Below, in pieces: positions 1-13,700 of a DNA stretch of 64,000 nucleotides. Under the pieces are notes generated by a model. That model was not told the origin of the DNA and made no database searches. It saw nothing but the letters and a program-made list of their open reading frames with translations. A program made the position numbers and the translations under genes. Location of the stretch: contig VWPU01009591.1 of the NCBI GenBank assembly GCA_013398955.1, forward strand, positions 92,450 to 156,449. Direction: 5' to 3'. This DNA is from Callaeas wilsoni. Lineage: Eukaryota > Chordata > Aves > Passeriformes > Callaeidae. Each line of letters begins with the position of its first letter. The first letter of the stretch is position 1.

Positions 1-23
1 AATAATGCGCTGATGAAAAGATT

Positions 24-172
24 TAAAAACTAAAAAACCCCTCAAAATAAAACCAAACTTAAAAAAAACCCCAAAACCAACCAAAACACTCCCCAAAAAT
101 AAAAGCAAAAAAAAGCCCCAAACCCAAAAAACGTTTAAGCAAACCCCAACTTCCCCCACCCCCCAAAACAGG
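24..172. repeat. A/C-rich low-complexity tract
   Basis: Almost only A and C on the plus strand, with repeated AACCCC, CCAAAA and AAAAAA words, ending in a C-run near 155-165. It looks like a degraded simple repeat or element tail. Confidence 0.6.
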
Positions 173-3100
173 CATTGTTCCAACCATCAGCCAAACAACT
201 GAGGTTGGAGAATTTACTGCCCAATTATTACGTGACCAGTTATTGGATAGAGTTGACAAATATTTCCTCTGCTTTAGAGTTGGCACTGCTCTTCTGCCTT
301 TTGGAAGAACTGGAGCTCTTGCCAGACTGCTTGGCACTGCTCTAATTGACAATTTTGGGGCAGTAAATTAGAAGGGTTTTTCATGTTGTTTTACTTCTAA
401 TTTTAATCAGACATAGAACCACTTGGCACACCAAGCCACACACTCTTCCGTGCAAGTTCACAGTGCTTCCATAAAAATACCCTCATTGAAATGTAACTTA
501 ACTTTAAAAGAGTCACACAAAAGCAATGTGCTGACTAAATGCGCTAGTACGGTGCATTGAGAGACTGTGAATTCCAATTTCAGCCATGCCAGTCATTTGG
601 CATTAAAATATGCACCAGCTGTGAGTGTTTGGATCTCGATAAGTCAGAGTGTGCTGGAAAGCTGACAAGATACTGCTGTGAAAATGTTTCCAGCCCCTAA
701 TCTTGGCTGTCTCCTCTTTTTCATATTTTGCTACCCATGTTGGTGTATAATATAGGGAGAAATAAATGCAAAAACCAAGGAAGATGTGCATGGGGTGACA
801 CCAGTATTTATAGAATCTGTAAGATAGTGCTGCCACTCACACAGCTCTGGAGTCCTCTTTGATGAGTTGTCTCTGGTCAGCCTTTCTAAATTGCTAATTT
901 ATTTTCCTTATGTGAGAAAGAGCCCCGTATTAGTAAACTGGAATATGTAACATTGCTGGGACAGGAAGGAATAGTGGGATTGAAATCCATGGACAGCCTT
1001 TCAAATTGGGGCACTAGCTGCTGTCAAAGGGGCTGAAAAATGAGTCTCGACGAGGAGGTATTTTTGGACTGATCTATCAGTGGAGCATATAATTCTGTAA
1101 ACTCCTTTTTGAACAAATACTTTTTCTCCTTCTCTCTATTATTTATTCATATCCACATTAAATCTTATACACAAGCCACTAGATTCTAACCTGCTGAGGA
1201 GGGCAAAGCAGTATGCTTCCCATCTGTTCTGCTTAGCCTACAAGATGCTCTGGATCTTATCCTGCCTTTCTAGAAGGAAAATCTTCCCCCTTTGTTGCAA
1301 CCATCTTCCCAGCCACAAAACAGGGGTAAGCAAGGGTGAGGAAGGCTGCAAATTCACTTCAGAGTCTGAACTTTCTGTAGCAGAAAGCTGAAAAAGGACA
1401 GCCTGAAAGCAACAAGCCATTTCTGGGTTTCAGCAGTCTCCGCTGCTCTGAGGTCAAGCTCGGTGCTCTGAAGCGGTCACCACACCATCCTCCTCCTCCT
1501 CACTTCCCTGCTGGCTCCAAGGGATGCAAGAGAGGACAACACACAGAACCTGGGCAGCTGGCAGAGAGCAGGAACCGCTCAGTCTGCACCCTGACCTGCC
1601 TCCGCTGCTGCTTTGCAGGTTCAGGTGTGAAGGAAAGGTGAGGGCTTGCACAAGGACAGCCTGCAGACGGGCAGGGGGCTGGCACAGGAGCTACACGGCT
1701 GCTCTGTGCCAATGTAACATACTCACGTTTTTTACTATCTAGATCAAACTGGCGAAATCTAGCAGGATTCTAGCTTTAGCTCAAGGATGTTTTAGCAATG
1801 TAAAGCCCTCATAAACCCTCTAGCCTGGGGAGAGCTTCATCCATTAAAGCGACACAGAGAAGTATCAGAACCATGCCTTTATCCAAAGGTACAACTGCAC
1901 TCCCCCCTGGTACTGCCACGAATGCAGCTTCAGCTGGGAACACCCCCAACCCTACACACACACTCACGGTATTTAATATCAATTAATGTTTCATCAAAAT
2001 CGGGAGTAAGTAGAAGGAGGATACTAATTACAGAACCTGGTATTAAAGAGAAAATCCTGCAGTAGATCCTTTTTTCCCCAAATGAGGTCTGCAGGGGAAT
2101 AATATAATTAAGGTACATGCAGAAAAACCTGTGAGCTAGCCAAAGCAGTGTTTTATAATCAAAATACCGTTCCACAGATGCAAAGGTCACCTTACCGAAC
2201 ACCGAGCAAAACTGAAAAGAAGTAATTTGATAAATCAAATACAGAAGTGGGGGTTTTTTAACTCCTTCTTACAGAAATAAAAAATAAAATAACATACATG
2301 TTTCACGGCCAAAGGCTGAAAGTAAAACAGCAATCAGGTGCAACAGTTAAATCCAAAGGAGTTTCCCATTTCAAGTCAAGCTCACTGCAGGGAAAACAGA
2401 GCAAACTAATTATGATGTAAATCCACAATGAATGATGCAGAAATAGTATGCAGTGTAAACAATAATTTTGAAATTCCCAGTATATATCAGCACTGATCTG
2501 TTTTATACACTCCAGAAGTGTAACTCAGAAAAGATATTTTTGCACTAATGAGAGACTTCTACTTTTTAATCAAAGAATAAATTAAAGCATGTTCAAAAGC
2601 ATGCCAGCCTCATTAATTAGTTCCATTAAAATGTAAAAGATGAGTACATACATTTGCCTCACTTTGTGCTCGCATCTCTTTACCTTAAATATCCTATCAT
2701 GCATTATTACAGGCTTGGCTGGAAATAATATCTATTATTAATATTCCTTGACACCTCTCATTAGAAGATCCTGCATTCAATTGTTTACAATTTATCTCAA
2801 TTATAATTATTTGGGCTGAAGTTTTCACAGTGGGCATTTTAGAGAATTTCAGCCAAAGCACTGCATTTTCCAAGGATGAAATAAGGGGAAATAAACAATT
2901 TAACCTGTGTTCAAAAAAAAAAAAAACCCACAAAAACAACCCAGTTAACAACTGCTTCTTGAATATTAAAAAAAATCCACATGAATCCATTTCAGAAAAT
3001 ACATTTTGGAAAAGGTTTGAAATCTAAGAGAAGGCTGCTTCGTGCTGTCCCTATGAAAATCCATTGGCATTCAGGAAGTTATAATCTATTCTACTTTCCA

Positions 3101-6100
3101 AAAACCAACTTATTCATCAAAGGATGGCAAAGTCTTTTGGCTTCATTCCTTGATTGCACTGATCTAAAAGTGAGAAAGAACCAGGATGGGGACTCTGCTG
3201 AGTGTCCACCCAGATCTATTGACTTCCAATATGGGCTCCTGCAGCCACCAGGTTAAAAGCTCCATTTGCTCGTGACAAAGCTCACATCTCCCTGTGCAGA
3301 AGGTGACAGAACATCATCTGGGCAGCTTCTCTTGGCTGGAGGGCAGGAGATCTCTGTGCATTTTGGCATTTCAGCACTTTTAAACACCTTGCACCTCCGG
3401 CAGGTATTAGGACAGTGTCTCAGGACCGAAATGCTTTATATTCCATTCTCTCTCAAAAGCTAGAAAATCACCACACACCACTTTCAGATATGTTTTTGGA
3501 TGGCCACACTTATCCCTCAAGAGTGAGGAAATGCTAAATATAAGCTTCTCTCTGCAACTCTAAGTCACTCCTCTTTTTGTAAGAATTATCCTAGTCTTTC
3601 TATTTTCCCCACAAGGCCAATTTCATCCAGTGCACAGCAGGAATCACGTTCACTAAATGAGCAACGATTCAATAATTTCTCCTTCTGTCACTGTTCATTA
3701 CTGGTCTAGAGCCTTACTTTTTGCATACTATTTAGTCCAAGTTCTAAACCAGCATTGTTTTTGTATTTGCCAGTGTAAATACAGTATCAGACTGTTTCCA
3801 ATGCACTAATTGACTTATTTTCCCAATTTCCCTGCAAGATAAGGGGGTTTATTATTCTTATCTAGAAATGGAAAATGGAGTCCTTTTGTGTGTGGCATAG
3901 GCTGAAGGTGGAGTTTCAAAGTAAAAGCCAAGTGAGTACAGAGGAAAAAAAGCCTGCTTAACTCCTGACCTCACTCACAAGTTGGAGAATTGGATCCATG
4001 TGGAACACAGCTGACTGAACTCGGGAAGTTGTGGGCCCATTACTGCAGACACAGGATGCCAGTGGCACTTGTGCACCAAGCAAGCAGTCTGCTTTGCAAA
4101 GCTCTACTAAACTGCAAGGACGCTGCTCACTGGTAGCAGGGAAGTGTCCTGATGTTCCTAAGGGGCAGAATACAGAAACTGCACAAGACCTGCTACAGCC
4201 TGAGAGGGCTGTCGCCAGCAAACAGTCCTTTGCACCCAAAGCCCTCCGCTGAGCTTCCAACCAAAGGGCACCTGGGTGGCTTGGTCAGTGCTCAGTAGCC
4301 TGGTCTAGTTCTAGGTGCTTGTTCTAATTAAGGTCACTTTTGAAGGCAGCCCTGGATGCTTAGGACAGGCCTTGCTGCAGCTGCAGAGCCCCCTGGAGCA
4401 GCTGTGGCTTTCACAGGAGGCAATTCCAGTAAACAGCTGTGAACGGAGCAAAACTTTACTCTATTGTGACTTTATTTTCTGTGATTTTATCTACTTACCT
4501 TTACTGAATAAAGAAACGTGGGACTGATTTTATTGTCTCATCAGTCAGACTAACAAGTGTCCCAGTTGAAAGAGTTATCAGCAGATGCATGTTTACTCTG
4601 AAACTGAAGGAATGACTTTTTTGGTTTTGTGTCAAACAAAGGGACCCTTTAGAGAGGAAGAATCAGCAAGCACATGTTTGTTTAACACAGTATTAGCACT
4701 AGACATAAGACTGGCAAACCCAGCCCCCTGTTATTGTAAATGTAGAAAGCATGTGAAAATGAAATTTCTCTGAGTGAGAGTACCAAACACTCTCCTTGTG
4801 ATACTAAGCCCTATTCTGTGCGAGCTGACAGTACTGCCACATTCACTGCATGCTGACAGCTGAGTTAAGAAGTGTAACACTATGATACAGAGGTGTCAAG
4901 ATTGCTGAAATTAATACTGAGATGTGCAGTGTTTAGCTTGTTGACTCAGCTAACTTAGGTGTGGTGGAGAAGCAGTATCATATGACAGTAGAGGCACAGC
5001 AATTTAGCATAAAGGAAAGCTATTTCTTTTTGGAGAGATTTCTGATGCTTTCTTAGAAAATATATATTTTATACTAGACTTTTAGCTGAAGATATCAGTT
5101 TCTTGCACAGGCATATATCTGTTATTACAGATGGGGAAAATGTAGCTAAGATGGAGCTACTCCGAAGGAGAGCAGCCAAGTGAATGACTTAGGATTCCGA
5201 ATTACAGTGCACTATCCCCTTTCCCCCACTCTAACCAAGATACTCCAATCTTTGGAATACAAAGGTTTTTTACTGTTGCAATAAGTGGTATTCTTTCAGA
5301 TCCCACTTGTGCCACTGAGCTGTACAATGAGATGACTCAGAACCAGGCTGTAAGGCTGGGGAGAGGTTCCAGAACCCCCTTTTTCAAGAGAGCGTATGTC
5401 TACTGCCTGTTCAGGGGAGAGGCTGCTCAACACACACAACTGAGGACATGGTTTCAAGTTGAGCAGTCCCAACACCAGCCAGCAAACAGCAGGTCTCTGC
5501 CACATGCTGTCAAATCCCTTGCAATGGCTTACGTACACTGTTCATCTCTCTTCAGGTACCAGGGTCCTTTCACCCTTAATCTTTATAGGGTATTTTCTCT
5601 CTTTCCTTTTTCTAATTTAACTTTGTCTGATGTGGGAGATTACTGGGGTATCTTGAAGTCAGCAAACACACCTGAGTAACAAATCTGTTGCTCTGGATCA
5701 CATAGTAAAGACAAAGCTGTCTTCTACTGAAATTGTTTAATATAGGAGACCAAAATTTGGATCTAGAATTTTTTATTTTTTTTTTTGAGAAGAGAGGGAC
5801 ATTTCCTGTCTTACCCAGAGAGCTGCTATATGCTTTGCATTCGCTTTACTTTGGGGACCTCGAGATCAGCCCAAATCTTGGGAGGTTACCAGAAAGCTCA
5901 GACACCATGCCAATGAGCACGCCGAGGCACTGACGCGGACACCACGGCCTCCTGCGTAAACAGCGCTCCCTCGCATCCAAGAACACTAAATTCTCACTGA
6001 CTCAGCCTTGCAGTAGGCTGTATTTTAACAACACAACCACTAATCCTGACCCTACTGCAGTGAACTTCCTCAGTGGATTCTGAGCACAGCTGTGCAAATG

Positions 6101-9100
6101 ACAGATTTCCCTAGAACACCCATGGTTTGGAATACCCTGGTGGGGGGTGAATCAGCTCAGGCTGAGCAAGAACTGAATGCTAATCTCTCACAGTCTAGCT
6201 ATGTGCTCTGCCTACTGGCTGCTGTGCAAAGCCCTCTGCTTCTGGATCAAACAGGGGCAGGAGGGAAACAGCCTGTTCTCAGACTTCACCACCACTCACT
6301 GATCTCCAGACAGCTCACCCAGAATTCACAGAGTAAACGTCAATCTTTTCCTTAGTCCCAGCAGCATTAACGTAGTCCTTGTTTGTTCAGTAGGTGTTGT
6401 AACCTCTGCAGCTCGTTACTCTTCAAAACAAGGCCCTTGCTGCCTGATCTTGTGTGCACCAGAGCTAAGACAGGACTTCCTTTAGCCACTCAGGGGCACA
6501 CTAAATCACTGTGCAAGTTCTGTATTCAGAGAGTCCATGGAACAGGATTCCACTGGAACAACCAGCAGAGAGCTACACGAGGGCAAGCCACAAGAGATGT
6601 GCCTTGCTGCTGCCAGTCAGGGGACTGTTGTAGCACACTTACTGAATGGACATCAGGAGAGCTTTTGAAGAACAACTGGAACCATTTTTTTTTCTAAATA
6701 ATTCAATTTTTGTCACTTTTCTTTCTTATTCTAAGGAGAAAACACATTCCACTGAGAAACTCTGACAATTGCCTCCAGAATATGTATTCCACCAGTCATA
6801 CTTCCTAGGCTAAGCTTAAGTCAAGGATGTAACCAGCAGAGAAAGAGATCAGTAGGGCTGGCTTCTACTAAAATTAGGGGCTTACTTAGCCTGACCAGGT
6901 ACATCACAAAGGATAACACAGACTTGATTAAGACAACACACCAACATAAGGCAGTTTTAAAGTTAATCTGACATGAAGAAGTGTTTAAATTCTCGTTTCT
7001 TCTCTATACAGGTAAAGAAATATACCTTTATATCTCTCTATGCCTATACATACCTATGCCTATCTGATCTATATTCACGTTCAGCTTGAACTTTTCTTAC
7101 TGGTTTAAAATATTTCACTGGATACCAGTTACAGCAGCAAAAGGAAAATTACCAAATGTCTCAGACCTCTTAGGCAGCCACATATATAAGCTTATTGTAA
7201 CACATATACAGATATTTACATTCCAGGCTCTACAACGGCCACTTCATGGTTTTAAGTGCATATTTCCTACACACAAAGAAATCCGAGGTCGTCAGTTATT
7301 ACATTCATGGTACCTGAACATCTTGCATTTTAGTAAAGTTTCCATGCACAAGCAATATTAACATCTGTTTCAAGGATCTCTGCTGGAATTGTAGCTTCAC
7401 ACAGCCAAATTGCCTATGTTTCCACCAGGGAAATGGCTATTTTATGCAGCCATCTGGGCTCTAAATACTATGTTTTGTCATTTGTGGTCTTGTTTTCCAG
7501 AGTTTCTTATATGAAACTTGATTTCTTAATAACTTATTTCTTCTGTAAATGACATTTTTTTAGTAATCAAACTTGTGAATGAATGTTTCATTAGAGACTT
7601 ACAACATCAGTGTCAATTCATAAATATTTTGGATTGAGAGCCAAACCCTAATTGCAGCAGCTTTGATGGCCTACTTTTTTTTTTTTCCTGGGGAATCATA
7701 TGTAAATATAATCTTTACAAGCCCATCTCCCAGTTAGATGAAGGACATATGTTGTTGCAGTATTTAATACTTCAGGATGATACTGGTAAAGTTGTTGGAA
7801 CACAGACCCTTGTGGTCTCAGAGCCCAGACCCCATCATGGTAATGACTAACAGTACAAACAGATTTTCACAAACCTTTATCTACCGAGTATTGTTTCTGC
7901 TTGGATTATGACAGAAATACAAATACTACTTTCTCTCCTCATATCATACCTTTCAGATGGCTTCTTAATAGATTTTAGTACCAAGTCACAATTGTGAAAG
8001 TACCAGGTGTCCTGGAAAGCCATTTAGAGAAACGGTAAGAAGCCCTGGATCAGATGGGAACAGCTGACTTTCCCAATCCCTGCTTGCTGTAGTCACAAAC
8101 TGGTTTGTGACTCACCACAGAGGTCACTAACCGACACAAGGGAACCAAGAGCAGGACTCCAAGCCTCCTCAAATCTGCTCATTGCTCTCTAGCTATACAA
8201 CCAACACTCTCCTAAGCCGTGAGAGAGCTCTCAGTAAGGCAGGCTGAGTGCTCCACCCTTCCACACAAGCCAGCTAAGAGATCTGCCCTGCACAGGAGCC
8301 AACCCAACAGCAGCCTACCTCCTGTAGTCCAGGTACTCTTCCCTGGACACATCCTCCACCAGGGCAGGATTCTCTCACTCTTCCCACCAAGGGTTAATTT
8401 CCTTCTCTCTGTTGCTTACCCTGTCTAGGAGGCCACACAAACCAGCTGGCACTGATCAAGCTGCCCTTTCCTCTCTGTGAAAGGGCTAAAGCAGGCACCA
8501 AGCTACACCACAAGGAATAAAGCCAGCAGAGGGAAGTGCATGGCTGAACCAAGCAATACAAGCTCATTCAGTTTACTCTCCTCCCCCCCAGTCTAATCAC
8601 TGAGCAAAAAAACCAGCTCTGTTTTCACTGCTAGGACCACAGCCCTTTCCCAGGGGCAGCTCCAATCACCCAGCAGGTCCCCTCTTGATTCCCCACACTC
8701 ACAGTCAGACCAGGTTTCCTTACCAGCTTGACCCCAGGGTTCCCACAGCAGAATCTCAGATGTCTTGTTCCATAAAAGAATTTATTCACAGTGCAATAAC
8801 ACAGGAACAGCTCACCCCAAGCTACCTACACTAAATGTATTCCTCAACACCATCACCTTTTATTATTTGTCTCACCTTATTCTCCCTGCACAGTCCATGC
8901 TGTTTCTGCTCTCCTACCTTGTTCTTTGTCTTCTCTTCACCCACTTCAGTGGCCTAATCATCAGCTTTATCATCTTCACCTGGATCAGTCAGTAAATGGC
9001 TGCTGGCAAACACCTTCCAGGAAGCAATCTCAATCTCTTCCTCCAAACTATTTCTTAAAACCTCTTCTTCCAAGAATACTTGTAATACAACATCCTTTTA

Positions 9101-10053
9101 TATAACAAACTGTCAGAGACAAGGAGGAGCCCATCACAAATCCAGAGAAATCTACTAATAGTAGGTTTTGCCTACACTGCTGCCAACAGGTGCATAGCAT
9201 TTGTAAGGAGACAATCAAATCTGAAAGGATCTGAAACCCTTTTCAGCTGGTTGTTTGAATGAATAAAGAAATAATTACTCTTTCCTCTGAGACTAAACTC
9301 AGGCAGATTGACAGAATTGTCTCCTTGCTCAACAGCAGTTAATAGGAGTAAAACAGTTCTAAGCAGTTTTGACCCTTCAGGAGCCTTGTCTGTAGAGGAA
9401 GCTCTAGTTCCCTTCGCTTTAGCCCGTGACATAAAGCACTGGCCTGAGTACTTTCATTTCCCTGGAGTCACTGAGCTCAGGAAGCGACAGCTAGGAGAAG
9501 GCTAATGTTGGGTCACGATCTAGTTCACAACCTGGAAAACAATTACCAGCCAGGTGTGGATGTGAAAGGCATTGTTTGGAGGGATGCTTGATGCCTGCCA
9601 GCATGAGACCTGGCTCAGGCACGTGCCATTCCCATTAACTGAGAAGCATGAGCAAATTTTCCTTAAAATAAAGATGTGGAGAAGCAAATTATGAGGCTCT
9701 GCAGCTACCTGCATATGGAACTTCAGGGCAGGACAAGATAACACCTTCCCTACCCTGTAATGATGAATTACAGGGGCTTACTAAAGCAGTCTGACTACAT
9801 GATATACTAAGAATAATTATCATCTACCCATCTTGGCCATAGTAGTCATTAAGCTGCTATATCTGTAACAGGTTTAATAACAAAGTGAAGAGTGAATGGG
9901 GGAGAAAAAGTCATTTCCTTGTCTCATTGGTCATTGTTTCCTATATGCCTAGAATGTCTGTGTGGGAAGAACTGAAAATGGAGAGAGAATTCCAGCACAG
10001 AAGCCTGTATTTAAATAAGGGAAAGTGAGGTCTGTCCTTGTACTACACTAATG

Positions 10054-10327
10054 CAGTGGTCTCCTAAGTGGGGGGCATGCCCTCAAGGGGGTACACGAGA
10101 CAATGTGCCGGAAGGAAGAAAATGGTTTTTACACCATTAAAATGAAAAGAAAATAAACCTCTAGTGTTTATTCCATTTTTATCTCATCCTTTTTAAATTT
10201 TGTGTATGTGTTTTATAAGGTATACAATACATTTATAATTTATAGGGTATAGTAGTGTGGGTAGATGCTCAAAAACATTTTCCTGATAGGGGCACATGAT
10301 CAAAAAGTTTGGAAACCCAAAGGACTG
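10054..10327. mobile_element. hAT/Charlie-like non-autonomous DNA element
   Basis: Starts CAGTGGTCTCCTAAGTGGGG followed by GGCATGCCCTCAAGGGGGTA, typical of Charlie-type hAT ends. The other end, read in reverse, is CAGTCCTTTGGGTTTCCAAA then CTTTTTGATCATGTGCCCC, giving imperfect terminal inverted repeats. The AT-rich interior (AATAAACCTCTAGTGTTTAT) fits a short non-autonomous copy. No transposase. The expected 8-bp target duplication is not obvious. Confidence 0.65.
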
Positions 10328-10756
10328 GTCTTGCAGGTAGCACCAGATCAGCTCCAAATCTACAAGTAGTGCTGAAACAGCAAAATGGCTGGGGCAGGTA
10401 AAGGTCTGGGCAGCTGCACTACTCACAATACCTGAGCTAGGAGCTGAACATCCTGCTCTGAACATCAGCCCATGAGGAGATTGCATGGGTTATTCCAGTT
10501 ACATGCCAATCACAAAACAAGGAAAATCCAGTTACTTGTTAATGCCTCTTGCTGCTGTTCCAAATAATGCATAAATGTGAGATTCATGCTGTAAGAACTC
10601 TAACCCATTTGCAGATGATGTTTTAAACCTACCACAGTATTTTCTGCGGACTTTCTGAACTCAAAGCCTGTCATTCACTATGGGTTGTATGCTTCTTATT
10701 AACAGCATTAAGCAAATGCAAAAGCGATTGTTCTAAGAAAAAAAAGTTTGTTGAAG

Positions 10757-10788
10757 TTTAAGAATATGAAAATTTAAGACTATGAAAA
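10757..10788. repeat. 16-bp tandem duplication
   Basis: TTTAAGAATATGAAAA (10757-10772) and TTTAAGACTATGAAAA (10773-10788) are adjacent copies with one mismatch. Intergenic and AT-rich. Confidence 0.75.
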
Positions 10789-13700
10789 TTGCTGCAGTGG
10801 GTAACAATAATTCCTTAGGGTTTATCCTGCCATTCTTAACAGTATATATTACTTAACTGATAGACGATAACAGCTAATTTAGAGCTATTAGGTCTATTGC
10901 ATAAATATGTGGTCAAGAGCACTTTAATGTACACCACTGTTACTTCAGACCATACCAGCTGCTTTGGAGCTGTAAGCCTACTTAGTCACAATCTATTTTA
11001 ATCTGGAAAAAAAAAAAATCCTAATTACTTTGTAGTTGCTAATGCACAATTTAAGCTGATTGTTTGGTGCCATAGCTGAGCATTGTTTGAGCAGGGGAGG
11101 TGAAATACTATAACAAACAGGTATCGCTACCATCAGACAAATCACAGGAGACTCAAACTCCGAGTTAATAACAGAGATGCCTGCCATGTGTTTACAGAGG
11201 ACAAACAACGAGAAAAGAGAGGATGTAAGACAGATTATTTCTTTGTTTAACTCTGTACTCTGCTACTTTAAAAACCTAAGAGGAACCATTAAAGCTATGT
11301 TTATCATTAAAAAGCAATATCTGCTTGCTACCCCACTTCCCAGCCCTACTCCCTGCTGCCAGCCAGCTGGGAAAGCTCTGCTGGGAGAGCTCTGCTGGGG
11401 AAGGGGGTGCAGCCCAGCTATCCAGTGTAGCATCATGCTTGGATCCAACCAGCACAGTGAGAGCTTCCAGCAGAGGAATTCAGAGCAATGCCACCTACTC
11501 CTGTCTTCTGGCCATTTGGCACATTACATTCCTGCTCTGCCCATAAGCACAGACAAGTGGTTGAGAAGGTCAGAGAGGCACCCAGCCCTGGAGATAAGAA
11601 ATGCAGGGGTTCAGCTGCTTTTAAGTACACGCAAAGGCCAATATAAATGCTCAGAAAACCCAGGTGTCTGTCTCTACCAGGCTCTGCTCAGAATGTGATT
11701 CTCTATAATCATGTCATTCAAAGAGACTTTTGCTAAGTACCGAGGGAAAAGTGGCATCCTTTGGTGAGGGGAGGAAAATGCCTGTTGCTGCAAGCTATCC
11801 ATCATCTTCAAAAAGTCCAAGATGTACTAAAGCTCCCTAAATTTTTATTCCAAGTGGAGCAGGATAAGTTCAGTGCTTTCTTGACAGGCAGTCCTCGCAT
11901 GTCAAAATCTACTTCCCAATACATTTTTGGAGGCATTCACCTGCCTGGTAGGTTGGATAATAAATAAATGCCCATCATGTCTTTATCTGAGAAAGATTTT
12001 CTTCTTGCTGCTTTTTTCCCTTGTTTTTTTTCCCTTGCATATTTGGGGAAAGCTATCCTCACACCCCCTACTCCCCCCTCCACCCCCAGCCAGGAAACAG
12101 TCATTTTGAGGCAAGACCTTAAAATTGATGATTTTGAAAGTTTTCCCTATTGCCATGCTGTTCTGCTCCTGCATTCCTGTGGTGCCAACAGATGAAGTTG
12201 TAAGCCTGTTCGCCTCCCTGCATCTAATCCTGATACTACTCAGCAGCAGGGAAGGTGGGCAAATGTTCACTAGCAGTTGTTGGCAAAGAAACACAGCAGG
12301 ATTTAAACTGGATGATGCCACTGCATGTGTGAAACAACCATTTGAGCAAATGCTGCTATAGCAGCATCTTTAACCAGTAAAACAGAATTTGCTGTTAACC
12401 TTTTGTTTTCTAGCTAGCTGTGCTGATGAGTTATGATTAATTGTAGTTATGTTTACCAAAAAACCCCAAACCAAAATGAATACCCAATTAAGCTTATAGA
12501 TAAAAAAATAAGATAAATGCTTGTAGCAGTTGCTGTGACAGACTTTTAGTGTGCTCATATATAACTAAAATAAATTTCAAAAGGAAAATATGAATAACAT
12601 TCTGTTGCATTCTGGTGAAGGGTTCCATGTTATTTTTCACAAGGTCATTTTTCCCATGAACTTCCTTCTCTTCCTTTCCAGTTTGCACAGCCTGGTCTTT
12701 AGCTGATGTGCCCCAACCCCAGATCTTTCATGGTTAAAGCATAATCATATTATGGCATTCTAGGACCGTTCTGAATGAGGATCACCATAACAGTAATATG
12801 CCATGCTTATCCACTATTCAAAAGCTTGAGCTGGGCCACCTACTGTGACATCAAAACAATGACTCAAGAGCACCCAAATCACTGCTTTTCCCCAGGCTCT
12901 CAAGTTTCTTTGCTTCTGATAGTTTTTCATAGAGACCATAAGAGTTCCTTCCTTCAAACTGAGCTCTGCTATTATTTAAAGCTATCACTTTGGTATCTGG
13001 GAAATACAAGTTGAAATATCAGCTGTCAATGCACCCAATGTTAGGAACGGGAATGAACTTTTCTCTGTCCTTCTTTGGAGATGATGAGAAAAGACACATC
13101 ACACAGCCAACCACAGAGATCTATTGCAGTTCATAAGGCCACGTTTAATTGAAGAAATTGCTTTTTGGCAATGCTGCTGGGGCATTTAACTGAAGCAGGG
13201 CTTTCCCATTAGGAAATGTATAAAAGAGCATTTTATACCTATGCATTATCCCCCTGGATCTCCCAGCTGTGCCCTAAGTCCCAAGCACAAGTTCTGTCCT
13301 TTCTGTTGGCTTAGTTTTTCCATCCCACATTTGCCACACACATCTTGTGTGTTAGTGCTGGACTAATTACCTTGAATATGAAAATGTTCAAAGCTTGGAG
13401 AGTCTGTAAAACCCTTAAGAGGGGCCTGGGCAAGAGTGCAGTGCTAATGGCAAGCCCAGTACCTGCATCAGAAGATTCCTTTCCTAAAGGAAAGTTGTTT
13501 CAATCTTTTCATTTTGACTCAGCTGATGATCCACGCTAGGTGGAATATTGAACAGCTGTAGCCTAACAGACTGAAAAATCACCCCCTTGAAAAGCAGGGA
13601 GATGGATACAGGAGGACCAGAGCATCTGTAGCCACACTCCCTTGTAGAGGGAGCTCCCTGCAGAACTGCCATCCTCCTTCCCACGCTGCCTGAATGTCAG

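Noticed and set aside
4020..4260. Overlapping open frames on both strands
   Set aside because: Mutual shadow frames in a GC-richer patch, no homology, no splice-site framework.
11177..11698. Longest intergenic open frame, 173 codons on the plus strand
   Set aside because: Overlapping frames of similar length occur on both strands here, the peptide resembles no family, and no splice or promoter context supports it.
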